Shown here: piece by piece, positions 1 to 8,531 of the stretch
Numbering within the stretch: position 1 is the first letter of the stretch
How the letters are laid out: every line of letters starts with the position of its first letter
Origin: Flavihumibacter petaseus NBRC 106054
Lineage (GTDB): Bacteria > Bacteroidota > Bacteroidia > Chitinophagales > Chitinophagaceae
DNA length: 64,000 nt
NCBI RefSeq assembly: GCF_000974785.1
Contig: NZ_BBWV01000003.1
Coordinates: 744,001 to 808,000, forward strand
Direction of reading: 5' to 3'
The notes under the pieces: generated by a model
Told to the model about the DNA's origin: nothing
Seen by the model: the letters and a program-made list of their open reading frames with translations, nothing else
Databases searched by the model: none
Made by a program: the position numbers and the translations under genes

Positions 1-269
1 AAAACATCGAAGGCATCGCGGCTGGTTTCGAATTCAGCCATCCAGAAAGTACTGATTTCGTGCTCACGGGCCGGAGATTCGTCGGGTTGACGATTCTTTT
101 CTTTGTCTGAACTTCCCAGGCGGAACTTCCCGGCAGGTATGGGTACCATTTTAAATTTCAGGGATGAACCAGGCACCGTCTGTTCATAGGGTTTGAAGTC
201 TGCCTGCTGACCTTGCGCACTCATATTCATCACAAGACCGGCAAACACCAGCGTACCGAAAAATTTCAT
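1..269 (-). CDS. SUMF1/formylglycine-generating-enzyme-family protein, C-terminal part beyond window
   Basis: This is a partial gene: its start is at 269 and it runs off the left edge. Reading the minus strand gives a signal peptide (MKFFGTLVFAGLVMNMSAQ) and then the opening of a sulfatase-modifying-factor domain, with the motif VPIPAGKFRLGS and, about 20 residues on, ESPAREHEISTFWMAEFETS. This is the usual start of SUMF1-like domains, which also occur in gliding-motility proteins of the GldK type. Only about 90 residues are visible, so formylglycine-generating activity cannot be judged because the catalytic cysteines lie near the C terminus. It follows the ApbE gene on the same strand after a 55-bp gap and may be co-transcribed with it. 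Confidence 0.75.
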   Translation of the reverse strand, partial: MKFFGTLVFAGLVMNMSAQGQQADFKPYEQTVPGSSLKFKMVPIPAGKFRLGSSDKEKNRQPDESPAREHEISTFWMAEFETSRDAFDV

Positions 270-324
270 TGCAGCGTAACGATTTTGGAGCTACAATTTA
301 GGTTATTAAGTGATTGCGTGCTGT

Positions 325-1356
325 TCAATTTTGTTCTTCCCAGTATTGGGAAAACCCTTTGGTTGCATGATATTCGAGCTTTCCGTCCTGCAAACTGGTA
401 ATCAGGATCTCAGCCTGCAACTTAATTGCCAATTTCTTCGCCTTTTTTATCTTCAGCAGTGTTCCGGCCTTCGTGAGCCAGTCAGCCACCACGGCATCTT
501 TTGCGATGACCGTCACATTGCGCATGTTTGTGGAGCCATAACCGGTTCGGGGATCAACAATATGGGAATACCGCTTCCCGTTGTGCGCCTGGTGTTGGTA
601 AACATCGCCGGATGTAGTGACGGATTGCTGGCGAAGCACCAGGTTGTCGGGTAAAGTTGATTCCTCTGATTCCGGCAGATTAATACTGATGCGCCAGCCC
701 GGCCTTCCAGGAGGAGGGTCGCTGACGGATATATCGCCACTCACATCTATCAGCGCCGTGCGGATACCCAGTTGCAGGGTGCGGTTCAAAACTTCTTTGG
801 CAATATAGCCCTGGGCGATACCACCGAGGTCCAGTAACATATGGGGCTGTTTGAGATAGACCTTATGCTCCTGCGTGTTGATTGTAACATGTTCAAATCC
901 GCAGCGACGCCTTGTTTCATTGACCAATGTGCTGTCGGGCCAGGTTTTTTCCCTTCTTGATTTCCGCCAGAGCCGGGTCAGCGGACCCAGTGTTATGTCG
1001 AAAGTACCCCTACTGGCTTTCCAGGCGCCGGCAGCCTGGTTGATGATGTCGAACAATGCCGGGCTGCAGGTAAAGCCGGCCGGGTTTCCAGACGAAGCAG
1101 CGAGCCGGTTCAGTTCGCTGCTATCAATATAGTCACTGAAGATGAATACCAGAGAATCCACCAGGCTAAAGCAGTTTTCAGCAACCCGGGCGGCTTTAAC
1201 GCTGTCTTCCGAATATAGCGTAATGCCGAACGGGGATCCCATCTTCTCGCGGCTGAAGGCGTATTTCTTCGGCTGAGCGTGAAGGTTAGTGGCAAATGCG
1301 AGCAGGATGAGCAGGGGAAGCAGATATTGTAAGTGATAGTTTGGCTTGTCCGTCAT
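325..1356 (-). CDS. apbE: FAD:protein FMN transferase (ApbE family)
   Basis: This 343-residue protein has an N-terminal export signal (hydrophobic LLPLLILLAFATNLHAQ) and no lipobox cysteine. Family hallmarks are visible in order: FDITLGPLTRLW, DLGGIAQGYIAKEVL, ALIDVSGDI and HIVDPRTGYGS. ApbE enzymes use FAD to attach FMN covalently to threonine residues of periplasmic or membrane redox proteins such as Nqr or Rnf subunits, with Mg2+ as cofactor. The length is normal for the family. No obvious flavoprotein substrate is encoded nearby. It is divergent from the gene at 1412, with a 55-bp shared intergenic region. Confidence 0.92.
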   Translation of the reverse strand: MTDKPNYHLQYLLPLLILLAFATNLHAQPKKYAFSREKMGSPFGITLYSEDSVKAARVAENCFSLVDSLVFIFSDYIDSSELNRLAASSGNPAGFTCSPALFDIINQAAGAWKASRGTFDITLGPLTRLWRKSRREKTWPDSTLVNETRRRCGFEHVTINTQEHKVYLKQPHMLLDLGGIAQGYIAKEVLNRTLQLGIRTALIDVSGDISVSDPPPGRPGWRISINLPESEESTLPDNLVLRQQSVTTSGDVYQHQAHNGKRYSHIVDPRTGYGSTNMRNVTVIAKDAVVADWLTKAGTLLKIKKAKKLAIKLQAEILITSLQDGKLEYHATKGFSQYWEEQN

Positions 1357-1411
1357 TTTTTTGCTGGATTGTTCCGGAAGGCGTTAAATTTAAAAAATAT
1401 AAAACAACTGC

Positions 1412-2335
1412 ATGTTAAGAAGAGACTTTGTGCAGCAGTCGGTTCTTGCCACCGGCGGTCTGCTAACCGGTACAATGGCTGCGGCACAGGCTGCCAAAAC
1501 AAAATCCGGCACTGCTGAAAAACCATTCAACCTGAACTATGCATTTCACGATGGCATGTTCGCAAATTCCGCTGGTCCCGATTTCATCGAACAGATCAAA
1601 TTCGGGCATAGTATGGGTTTCCGTGCTATTGAAGATAATGGCATGATGGGCCGGCCGGTGGAACAGCAGAAAAAAATCGGTGACACGCTGGCCTCCCTGG
1701 GAATGTCTATGGGTGTATTTGTGGTGACTTCCGATAACTGGCACTGGAAAACATCACTTACGACCGGTAAGCAGGAATTTATTGACCGGATGATCAAAGA
1801 CTGTAAGGAAACTGTTGAAGTGGCCAAGCGATGCAATGCCAAATGGGTTACTGTGGTACCGGGCAATTATGACCGGAGCCTGTCGCTGGAATACCAGACA
1901 AGCAATGTAATCAATGCACTCCGGAAGGCGGCAGCTATTCTTGAACCGCATGGAATTGTCATGGTGCTGGAAGCCCTGAGCGACAACCCTGATCTTTTTC
2001 TGCGGCATACTGATCAGTCGTATATGATCTGCCAGGCTGTGAACAGTCCCTCCTGCAAGTTCCTGTTTGATATGTATCATATGCAGCGCAACGAGGGCGA
2101 TATTATTGCCAATATTGACCGGTGCTGGAATGAAACCGGTTATTTCCAGATCGGTGACAATCCCGGCCGGAACGAACCCGGAACAGGGGAGATGAATTAC
2201 CGCAATATTTTCAAACACATTTACAACAAGGGGTATAAAGGCATTCTCGGGATGGAGCATGGCAATGCCATTAAGGGCAAAGAAGGGGAAGCAGCATTGA
2301 TCAGGGCCTACCGCGATGCAGACGCCTTCCGCTAG
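1412..2335 (+). CDS. Exported sugar phosphate isomerase/epimerase-like TIM-barrel protein (hydroxypyruvate isomerase-like)
   Basis: This 307-residue protein starts with MLRRDFVQQSVLATGGLLTG, a twin-arginine type signal peptide (RRDF) with a hydrophobic stretch and an AQA cleavage region. The mature part is an AP-endonuclease-2-like TIM barrel: metal-site style segments appear in VLEALSDNP, FLFDMYHMQRNEGD and QIGDNPGRNEPGTGEMNY, and the end GILGMEHGN fits hydroxypyruvate-isomerase-like proteins. Tat export suggests folding with metal in the cytoplasm before transfer. The substrate is unknown; many such Bacteroidota proteins are annotated only as hydroxypyruvate isomerase family. Confidence 0.85.
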   Translation: MLRRDFVQQSVLATGGLLTGTMAAAQAAKTKSGTAEKPFNLNYAFHDGMFANSAGPDFIEQIKFGHSMGFRAIEDNGMMGRPVEQQKKIGDTLASLGMSMGVFVVTSDNWHWKTSLTTGKQEFIDRMIKDCKETVEVAKRCNAKWVTVVPGNYDRSLSLEYQTSNVINALRKAAAILEPHGIVMVLEALSDNPDLFLRHTDQSYMICQAVNSPSCKFLFDMYHMQRNEGDIIANIDRCWNETGYFQIGDNPGRNEPGTGEMNYRNIFKHIYNKGYKGILGMEHGNAIKGKEGEAALIRAYRDADAFR

Positions 2336-2388
2336 CAACTGCAATTGATACAGCATTTTCAACCGTCCATACGATAAGAGGTTGTTTA

Positions 2389-2422
2389 CGGGTTTCCCGC
2401 AACGGAAATTTGTGAACAACCT
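2389..2422 (+). other. Stem-loop just upstream of the 2428 gene
   Basis: AGGTTGTT (2389-2396) pairs perfectly with AACAACCT (2415-2422). Between the arms lies a smaller CGGG-TTT-CCCG hairpin. A short pyrimidine run (TTCTT) follows, and the ATG of the next gene begins 6 bases after the stem. It could be the terminator of the upstream gene or a 5'-leader structure of the downstream one; the T-run is weak. Confidence 0.35.
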
Positions 2423-2427
2423 TTCTT

Positions 2428-3033
2428 ATGAAATTGATAATTGCCATTTGCGCCGGGCTGATGCTATGGTCCGGCGCCGTGGCCCAGGAGGACGTTCAGT
2501 ATCACAGCAATGCGCTGCAGGAGTTTCTCGAACCCATGGCCCGCAGTAATGATTTTCCGCTGGCTGGCGGACATTTTCTCTTCTACATGCCGGAGCGCGT
2601 AGGTGAATACCGGGGATACCCGGTATTCCGGAAGAATGCTGATACAGCAGCCGCAACACCGTATTCTATTCTTATAACCGATGGGGACTGTCTTCCGCTT
2701 GATCCGGTAACCAGGGAGGAATTGCTGTTTGCTATGGAGATTTTTGTGCAGGGGCAACTGGACAGGCTGTCAATGTTCCGAAAGGCATCCATTGGTACCA
2801 GTGGCGAAACACTCGTGCAGAAATACGAAGATGCCTTACGCAGGTTAACGCACCTCCTGGAAACAATGACACCCGCGGAACGAAATATGCAGGCGGTAGT
2901 TTTTGATCCTACAGAAATATTATGGACGAAGAAGCCTGAAGGGATATTTGAAGCCCAGGAAAAAAAAGGCGGCCGCCCGCTGGTTCGGATTGCCGCTGGA
3001 AAATGTGGATTTGTACAGGTGCTTATTCGCTAG
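2428..3033 (+). CDS. Hypothetical exported protein, 201 aa
   Basis: I do not recognise this family. Residues 1-20 (MKLIIAICAGLMLWSGAVAQ) form a clear Sec signal peptide with an AQ cleavage site. The mature part is soluble, mixed alpha/beta in appearance and has no cysteine pair or catalytic motif I can name. Its 3' end overlaps the 3' end of the convergent TraB-domain gene by 11 bp. Confidence 0.75.
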   Translation: MKLIIAICAGLMLWSGAVAQEDVQYHSNALQEFLEPMARSNDFPLAGGHFLFYMPERVGEYRGYPVFRKNADTAAATPYSILITDGDCLPLDPVTREELLFAMEIFVQGQLDRLSMFRKASIGTSGETLVQKYEDALRRLTHLLETMTPAERNMQAVVFDPTEILWTKKPEGIFEAQEKKGGRPLVRIAAGKCGFVQVLIR

Positions 3034-6000
3034 ATATCGTTAGTTCTTCAGCCAGAGCCTCTTCCAATTGGAGAATCCATTTTTTGAATTGATCGTTCAT
3101 TTTTTTAGCGTTGAAATTCTCCTGCCAGTAAAGTGTCGTAAACGCCGGCACAGGCTTAAGTTGTTTTCCTGCAATATCGTAAGCACCGGCTACACCCAGG
3201 TGGCTTTCCGGTTCGCCGTCATACCATAGCCGGGTTTCATACAGGTAAAACTGATATTTCTTACCGTTGACAATACTTGTCCTTTTGCCCATCAGTTTCA
3301 GATTTACTGAGTCTGCTTCTTCAATGGCAACAGTATAGAGATCAGCTTCCGCAAAATGTACCTGGGTCAGGTATTCCGCCGGAAAGAGTTTTGTTTTTTT
3401 ATTTTTCTCCAGCACATCATAAAGGTCTATCCGATATGCTTTGGATGCTGCCAGCTGACGCAGGTATTTGGTGTCAACCGAAATGTTATGGTTAAACAGA
3501 TAGGTTACAAATGCCATTTTAAACGCCTGGTCTTTCGTTTCCAGGAATTTTCTTGCCATAGCCACTGCGCGTTGGGAGGGAGTCCGGGCCAGCAGTTCGG
3601 GGATGCGGCCAATATAATGCATCTCGTAATCCGACGCCTTGTTGGAGAAAGGCAGATAGTGTTCGGCCATTTTCAGGAGTGCGTCCTGATTTGCAAGGAT
3701 CTCATCAACCGTGATCAGATTATTGTCCAGCAACCGGAGATACAATGCGGCTGCCAGCGGCGCAGTTGTGGAATGCTGCAACAACTTGCTGAAATCCTCC
3801 TGAAACAACTTCAGTAATGGCAGGCTGTCCCTGAGCTCATAAACGAGCCCGGATGCAAAATCGGAATCGCCGGTTTGTAAAGCAAGATTGTCAAAGAGTA
3901 CGCGATAACTTTCCTTTGTGGCAATTTTGCTGAGTAATGTCAAACACAGCTTGCTGTTTGTTTGGCTGGTGTGTTCACCTGATTTTTTCTTTATCAGGGC
4001 AATCGCACCGGCGGTATCATAGGAAAATAGCAGACTGCCGATTTTCCTGTTATAGCTTAGCGTATCATAACTATTGGCCGGAAGCAGCTCGCGGAACAGG
4101 TAATCTTCCAGCAGTGACTTGTCTTTCCTGGTAATAACCGTTGTATCGAGTGACGCGTAGGCAGCTTCTTTGGCGGTGGAATCGCCTTTTTCCAGGTCCC
4201 GTAGCAGCCTTTCAGCTTTCGGACTGGCCAGGGAAAGTTCATCCGGCGTATTCAGCAATTTGATACTGTTAAAGAACCGGTTGGCCGACTGGTTGAAAAT
4301 GATGGATGAATCACCGCTCACAAAGGAGCTGATCAGCGTATTGCCCTGCCGTGAAAGGCGATGGCGGGAAACAATGAAACTTCCCTTTGTCCGGGCAATA
4401 CGTTCCATAAAGTACTGCCCGCCTGCAAATCCCGTGTTATTATTAAATACCTGGGAACTGTCCGGATCGGTATAATAGCGGTTCAATAACACGGAGTCAT
4501 TTGCCGCAGTAGTATAAATGGAAAGTGTGTCCAGCCTGACGTTATATCCTGTTGCGGAAAAGGTATCAGCTGCATAGACATCGTTTTCCCTTCCAACAAC
4601 AGTTGCGGGAGCCCAGAATGAAACCCTGCCGGCTGAATCGGATCGGGTTTGCCAGTCAGGTGTACTGTAGGGAACAAATGTCACGCTCTTAAACAGGTTA
4701 CGGTAGGGGGCCGTTTGCAGTACGGCGGAATCACCCAAAGCGATTAGTGAAAAGTGTACATTTCCCCTTACCCATGAGGCAGAATGCATGAATATGCGCG
4801 GGTTGGTAACTTGTCGCCCGGTGATCTCAATGCCGGGTATGCCGCCAATATTTATCCGGCGTTCAACCGTGTCTTTTAGCTGTTTGCCGGCGTTTTTGCG
4901 GATTTCCTGCAAAATAGCTTCGTCTGATGTGACATAATTACTGCCGGTTGTTTTTTTGGAAATGGCCATCACAATCGCGCCCGTTCTCCTGTCCATTCCC
5001 ATATTTGCCGAGAATTTCCATTGAGGAGAGGTTTGTTTGATCAGGTTGTCATTGGGTTCAATCGGGATGGGCGAATAGAATCGTGCTGTCCCGAAGCTGT
5101 CTGTAAACAACATCCCGTTTTGAACGTCGGTATCCGGTTCAATTATATGAAAGGAGCTGAAGTATTTGTCGGCATTGGGAGAATAAAGACTTGACTTTTT
5201 TACTCCGCTGACGATCATTAAAAACACCATTTCCTGTTTGACGAACACCTGGAGCCGGATGCTGCCCTGCGGGGTGGTTTGTTCAAATTCCCGGCCCGTT
5301 CCCCCATCAACACTGAGCTGGCGGACAGTCTTGGGTGTTTTGTCAACCTGCAGTGATTTCCTGATAATTTCCTCCACGAGGCTGTCCCCTTCACCGGCAG
5401 GAATATGAACGCTGTAGATGCCGTAAAAAGAAAGATTGGTGATATCGAACTGGTAGTAAAAGTCAATCATGCCAAACATGGTGTATTTGTTGGCTTTACC
5501 GGGCATCGACACGGAATAGCCGGACCGTGTTTCTTTCAATTCCGACCAGCTGGCAGGTATTTCCTGGAACGTATATTGTTTGGCGGGAATCTGCTTAGCG
5601 CTGAAAACGGGATCAACCGTAAAACCGGCTTTCCGGAGGAGCGAGATCACGCCGCCATCACCCGGCAGGTGGGCAGCGCCCACAGCGAAGAACATGGGCC
5701 TGATGGCGCTGAGGCTGTCCATCCTGTGTGCCATTTTGATATTTCTGCGAACTAATATCGCATCCCTTTTCTTCATATCCTGCGACATCTCATCCAGCCG
5801 ATCAAGGTCCTGCGCCTGGTATATGCTGATCATTTTTTCAATATATTTTTTGCCGTCCGACAGGTCATCAGCAGTCAGCTGGGCCAGGTCGCTCTCATCT
5901 ACGGACGCTTCCAGCAGGCTGGTCTGGTCGGTGATGTCTTCGATTCCCCCCACCCATTTCGCTTGTTTTTTAGCCAGCATATAGAGATAACCATCAACCA

Positions 6001-6445
6001 CGGTGGGCATCCCGCCTTTCTGGAAATACTCGGTCATCCATCCATTTCTGGCGTTTTGTATATCCTGTGCCGTGATTTCACTGGCAGGTTTTTTGAATTT
6101 CCGCGACAGGGATTTTGAGTAACGGTTGTAAACATCTTTGTCGAGCATATCTTCCAGTGCCTTTTTTGAAGCCAGCGCATCAAATGTTTTGTTGATGATG
6201 TAAACGGCCAGCTCGTCCGGGTTGACTTCCATGGCATAGCCCTGGGTTTGTTGGATGGCAGTATAAACGGAATCGCCAAAACGGAAAAGCCGTTCATCCG
6301 TCAGGTGCATAGTACCGTACAGGTAGGAAGACTGGGGGAGGCCATTGCCCGATATTCGCCATAACAGCGTTTTTGGCGTCTGGGCAAACAGGGCTGAAAA
6401 AAAGGTTAGCAGGCTCAGCAGGTTGCAGATCAGGATCTTTTTCAT
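3023..6445 (-). CDS. TraB/GumN-domain exported protein, unusually long (1140 aa)
   Basis: A signal peptide (MKKILICNLLSLLTFFSALFAQ) is followed by a TraB/PrgY/GumN domain at about residues 25-290: LLWRISGNGLPQSSYLYGTM, a conserved Glu in AMEVNPDEL, and FFAVGAAHLPGDGGVISLLR near its end (GAAHLPG motif). GumN/TraB proteins are about 280-350 residues and some relatives are metal-dependent peptidases. Here about 850 further residues follow that I cannot assign: beta-rich segments, then an all-helical region from roughly residue 720 onward. It is preceded by a 126-bp intergenic region shared with the divergent 6572 gene. Confidence 0.8.
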   Translation of the reverse strand: MKKILICNLLSLLTFFSALFAQTPKTLLWRISGNGLPQSSYLYGTMHLTDERLFRFGDSVYTAIQQTQGYAMEVNPDELAVYIINKTFDALASKKALEDMLDKDVYNRYSKSLSRKFKKPASEITAQDIQNARNGWMTEYFQKGGMPTVVDGYLYMLAKKQAKWVGGIEDITDQTSLLEASVDESDLAQLTADDLSDGKKYIEKMISIYQAQDLDRLDEMSQDMKKRDAILVRRNIKMAHRMDSLSAIRPMFFAVGAAHLPGDGGVISLLRKAGFTVDPVFSAKQIPAKQYTFQEIPASWSELKETRSGYSVSMPGKANKYTMFGMIDFYYQFDITNLSFYGIYSVHIPAGEGDSLVEEIIRKSLQVDKTPKTVRQLSVDGGTGREFEQTTPQGSIRLQVFVKQEMVFLMIVSGVKKSSLYSPNADKYFSSFHIIEPDTDVQNGMLFTDSFGTARFYSPIPIEPNDNLIKQTSPQWKFSANMGMDRRTGAIVMAISKKTTGSNYVTSDEAILQEIRKNAGKQLKDTVERRINIGGIPGIEITGRQVTNPRIFMHSASWVRGNVHFSLIALGDSAVLQTAPYRNLFKSVTFVPYSTPDWQTRSDSAGRVSFWAPATVVGRENDVYAADTFSATGYNVRLDTLSIYTTAANDSVLLNRYYTDPDSSQVFNNNTGFAGGQYFMERIARTKGSFIVSRHRLSRQGNTLISSFVSGDSSIIFNQSANRFFNSIKLLNTPDELSLASPKAERLLRDLEKGDSTAKEAAYASLDTTVITRKDKSLLEDYLFRELLPANSYDTLSYNRKIGSLLFSYDTAGAIALIKKKSGEHTSQTNSKLCLTLLSKIATKESYRVLFDNLALQTGDSDFASGLVYELRDSLPLLKLFQEDFSKLLQHSTTAPLAAALYLRLLDNNLITVDEILANQDALLKMAEHYLPFSNKASDYEMHYIGRIPELLARTPSQRAVAMARKFLETKDQAFKMAFVTYLFNHNISVDTKYLRQLAASKAYRIDLYDVLEKNKKTKLFPAEYLTQVHFAEADLYTVAIEEADSVNLKLMGKRTSIVNGKKYQFYLYETRLWYDGEPESHLGVAGAYDIAGKQLKPVPAFTTLYWQENFNAKKMNDQFKKWILQLEEALAEELTISSE

Positions 6446-6544
6446 CGGTAAGGTTTATTGAAACGGGTCCAAGATAGGCATTCTGCAGGAGACATTAGAA
6501 TGGTGAAAATGTGTTTTGCGCTTTTAAAATCGGGAACTGGATTG

Positions 6545-6552
6545 TATTTTTG
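6545..6552 (+). promoter_or_regulatory. Bacteroidota-type -7 promoter element
   Basis: TATTTTTG matches the TAnnTTTG -7 consensus exactly and lies 19 bp before the ATG at 6572. A TTTG that could be the -33 box (6515-6518) is further upstream than the usual 19-21 bp spacing, so only the -7 element is supported. Confidence 0.4.
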
Positions 6553-6571
6553 AGCGCCTTAACCCCAAACT

Positions 6572-8515
6572 ATGAAAGGAAGGATTCTGACCGTAGCCCT
6601 GCTGACTGCCTTTTCATGCACGTCATTGTTTGCGCAACTGCAAACCCCTGATGGAGATGGCGCAGCACAGTCTACTGCCCTGAAAAAGATTTCCAAAAAA
6701 GCAAAATACGGCGCATACCTGATTGAGGAGGAGTTTGACTTTTCCACCGGAAAGGGTATGAACGATCAGCCAGTCGTTACTGCCAGAGACAAAGGGACGA
6801 TTGAAATGGTTTCCCTGGAAAAAGGAACACCAGTTGGTTACCTGCTTCCCTATAATGATTTCGTGAAGCTTCGTGATTATGACTTTGAGATCTTTTACCG
6901 CAAAGATTTCAAGAGCCAGAAATATCCGCCGTTGAAAATGTCGCTGACGGATGACGACATTTTTTTCGACGATAGTTATGGTTTGTATTACGGTTTTGAG
7001 GCAGCCGAGTCAGGTCAGCGATGCAGGTTCAAATATGACTACCAGTATACCGATGCCAAATACCTGACAAGATTGTTCTTTCACCAGGGAATCCCGGTGA
7101 AACAGCGGGTGTTCAGGTTTAAAGTGCCTTCCTGGCTTCAACTCACCATTGACGAAAAGAATTTCGGGTACATGAAGATTAAAAAGGAAACCCGGAAAGA
7201 AGGCAATTTTACCATCTATACCTATACGGCCGAGAATCTGCAGGCGATGAAAGCTGAGCCATCCTCCCTGGGCAAACCGTATTATCTGCCCCACCTGATC
7301 ATCACTGTCAGGTCATTTTCAGTAGACAACAAATCTTATGCGGGGTTCAAAACGGTGGATGATCTCTATTCCTGGTATAGCCTGCTGTACCAGAAAGCAC
7401 AGAATGACAAACAGGCCATCAGCAACCAGGTAGAGGAACTGACCAAAGGGTTGAAAACAGATGAAGAGAAGATCAGGGCAATATATTACTGGGTGCAGGA
7501 CAATATCCGGTACATCGCTTTTGAGGAAGGGTATGCGGGATTTGTTCCGCACACTGTTCAACAGGTGTTCAGGAACAAATATGGTGACTGTAAGGGAATG
7601 GCAAACCTGTTGACCGAAATGTTGAAACTGGCAGGATATGATGCTCATTTCGCTTGGGTGGGCACCCGTGAAATTCCCTATGATCACAATGAAGTGCAAT
7701 CTCTGTGTGTGGACAATCACGCCATTTCTGTCTTATACTTCCAGGGGAAAACATGGTTCCTGGACGGTACCGAAAAATATGCGCCATTCGGTGTTAATGC
7801 CTACCGCATTCAGGGGAAGACCGTTCTCGTGGAACATGGTGATAAATGCAAGGTAGAAAGAGTGCCTGCAGCAAACCTCGGTGACAATACAATGCAAACC
7901 ACGGTGCGGTTGAAACTGGACGGGGATAAGTTAAAGGGACATGTGAAAATGCAGTTCGTTGGGGAAGCGAAAAACTTCTTCCATTATGTATATAATAATA
8001 TCCCTTCCAATAAGCGCAACGACTTCCTTAAAAACCTGGTTGAACTCAACAACAACAATACGGATGTTACTAACCTCAAAACTTCTGATTTCAAAAACAG
8101 GGATATTCCCCTGGTCGTTGAAGGTGATGTTGAAGTAAGCAACCAGGTTACCAAAGTTGACAAGGTTTGTTATACCAGCATGGATTTTTTCCCCGGTACC
8201 TTTTCCGGGTTCATACCAGATGAGGAGCGGCTGACGCCGATCGACCTCGATCACATTTTTGTAGCATCAGATGAAGTGATCCTGGAATTGCCGGCCAATG
8301 CCAAACCAAAACAGCTTCCCGAATTGTTCAGGGCAAATTTCAAAGAAAACACTATTGAGGCCACCTATAGTGCGGAAAAGAATACGATCGTCTTGCGGAA
8401 GAAAATGCAGTTGTCCACGCCCGTGATCATGAACGACGGATTTACGGAATGGAAAGCATTCCTGACGCGAATCAAAGAATATAACCGTAACAATGTCAGC
8501 ATCCAGCTGCCTTAA
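6572..8515 (+). CDS. Exported transglutaminase-like (DUF3857-type) protein with intact catalytic triad
   Basis: This 647-residue protein has a signal peptide (MKGRILTVALLTAFSCTSLFAQ), an N-terminal beta-rich half of the DUF3857 kind, and a transglutaminase core at about residues 290-410. The Cys-His-Asp triad can be read as C340 in YGDCKGMANLL, H383 in VDNHAISVLYF and D398 in FLDGTEKYAP. A C-terminal beta domain follows. Such proteins act in the periplasm as papain-fold transglutaminases or proteases, but substrates are mostly unknown. It ends 16 bp before the start of a structurally similar protein (8532), so the two are almost certainly co-transcribed and may form a pair. Confidence 0.82.
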   Translation: MKGRILTVALLTAFSCTSLFAQLQTPDGDGAAQSTALKKISKKAKYGAYLIEEEFDFSTGKGMNDQPVVTARDKGTIEMVSLEKGTPVGYLLPYNDFVKLRDYDFEIFYRKDFKSQKYPPLKMSLTDDDIFFDDSYGLYYGFEAAESGQRCRFKYDYQYTDAKYLTRLFFHQGIPVKQRVFRFKVPSWLQLTIDEKNFGYMKIKKETRKEGNFTIYTYTAENLQAMKAEPSSLGKPYYLPHLIITVRSFSVDNKSYAGFKTVDDLYSWYSLLYQKAQNDKQAISNQVEELTKGLKTDEEKIRAIYYWVQDNIRYIAFEEGYAGFVPHTVQQVFRNKYGDCKGMANLLTEMLKLAGYDAHFAWVGTREIPYDHNEVQSLCVDNHAISVLYFQGKTWFLDGTEKYAPFGVNAYRIQGKTVLVEHGDKCKVERVPAANLGDNTMQTTVRLKLDGDKLKGHVKMQFVGEAKNFFHYVYNNIPSNKRNDFLKNLVELNNNNTDVTNLKTSDFKNRDIPLVVEGDVEVSNQVTKVDKVCYTSMDFFPGTFSGFIPDEERLTPIDLDHIFVASDEVILELPANAKPKQLPELFRANFKENTIEATYSAEKNTIVLRKKMQLSTPVIMNDGFTEWKAFLTRIKEYNRNNVSIQLP

Positions 8516-8531
8516 ACCTATCCCCCGTAAT

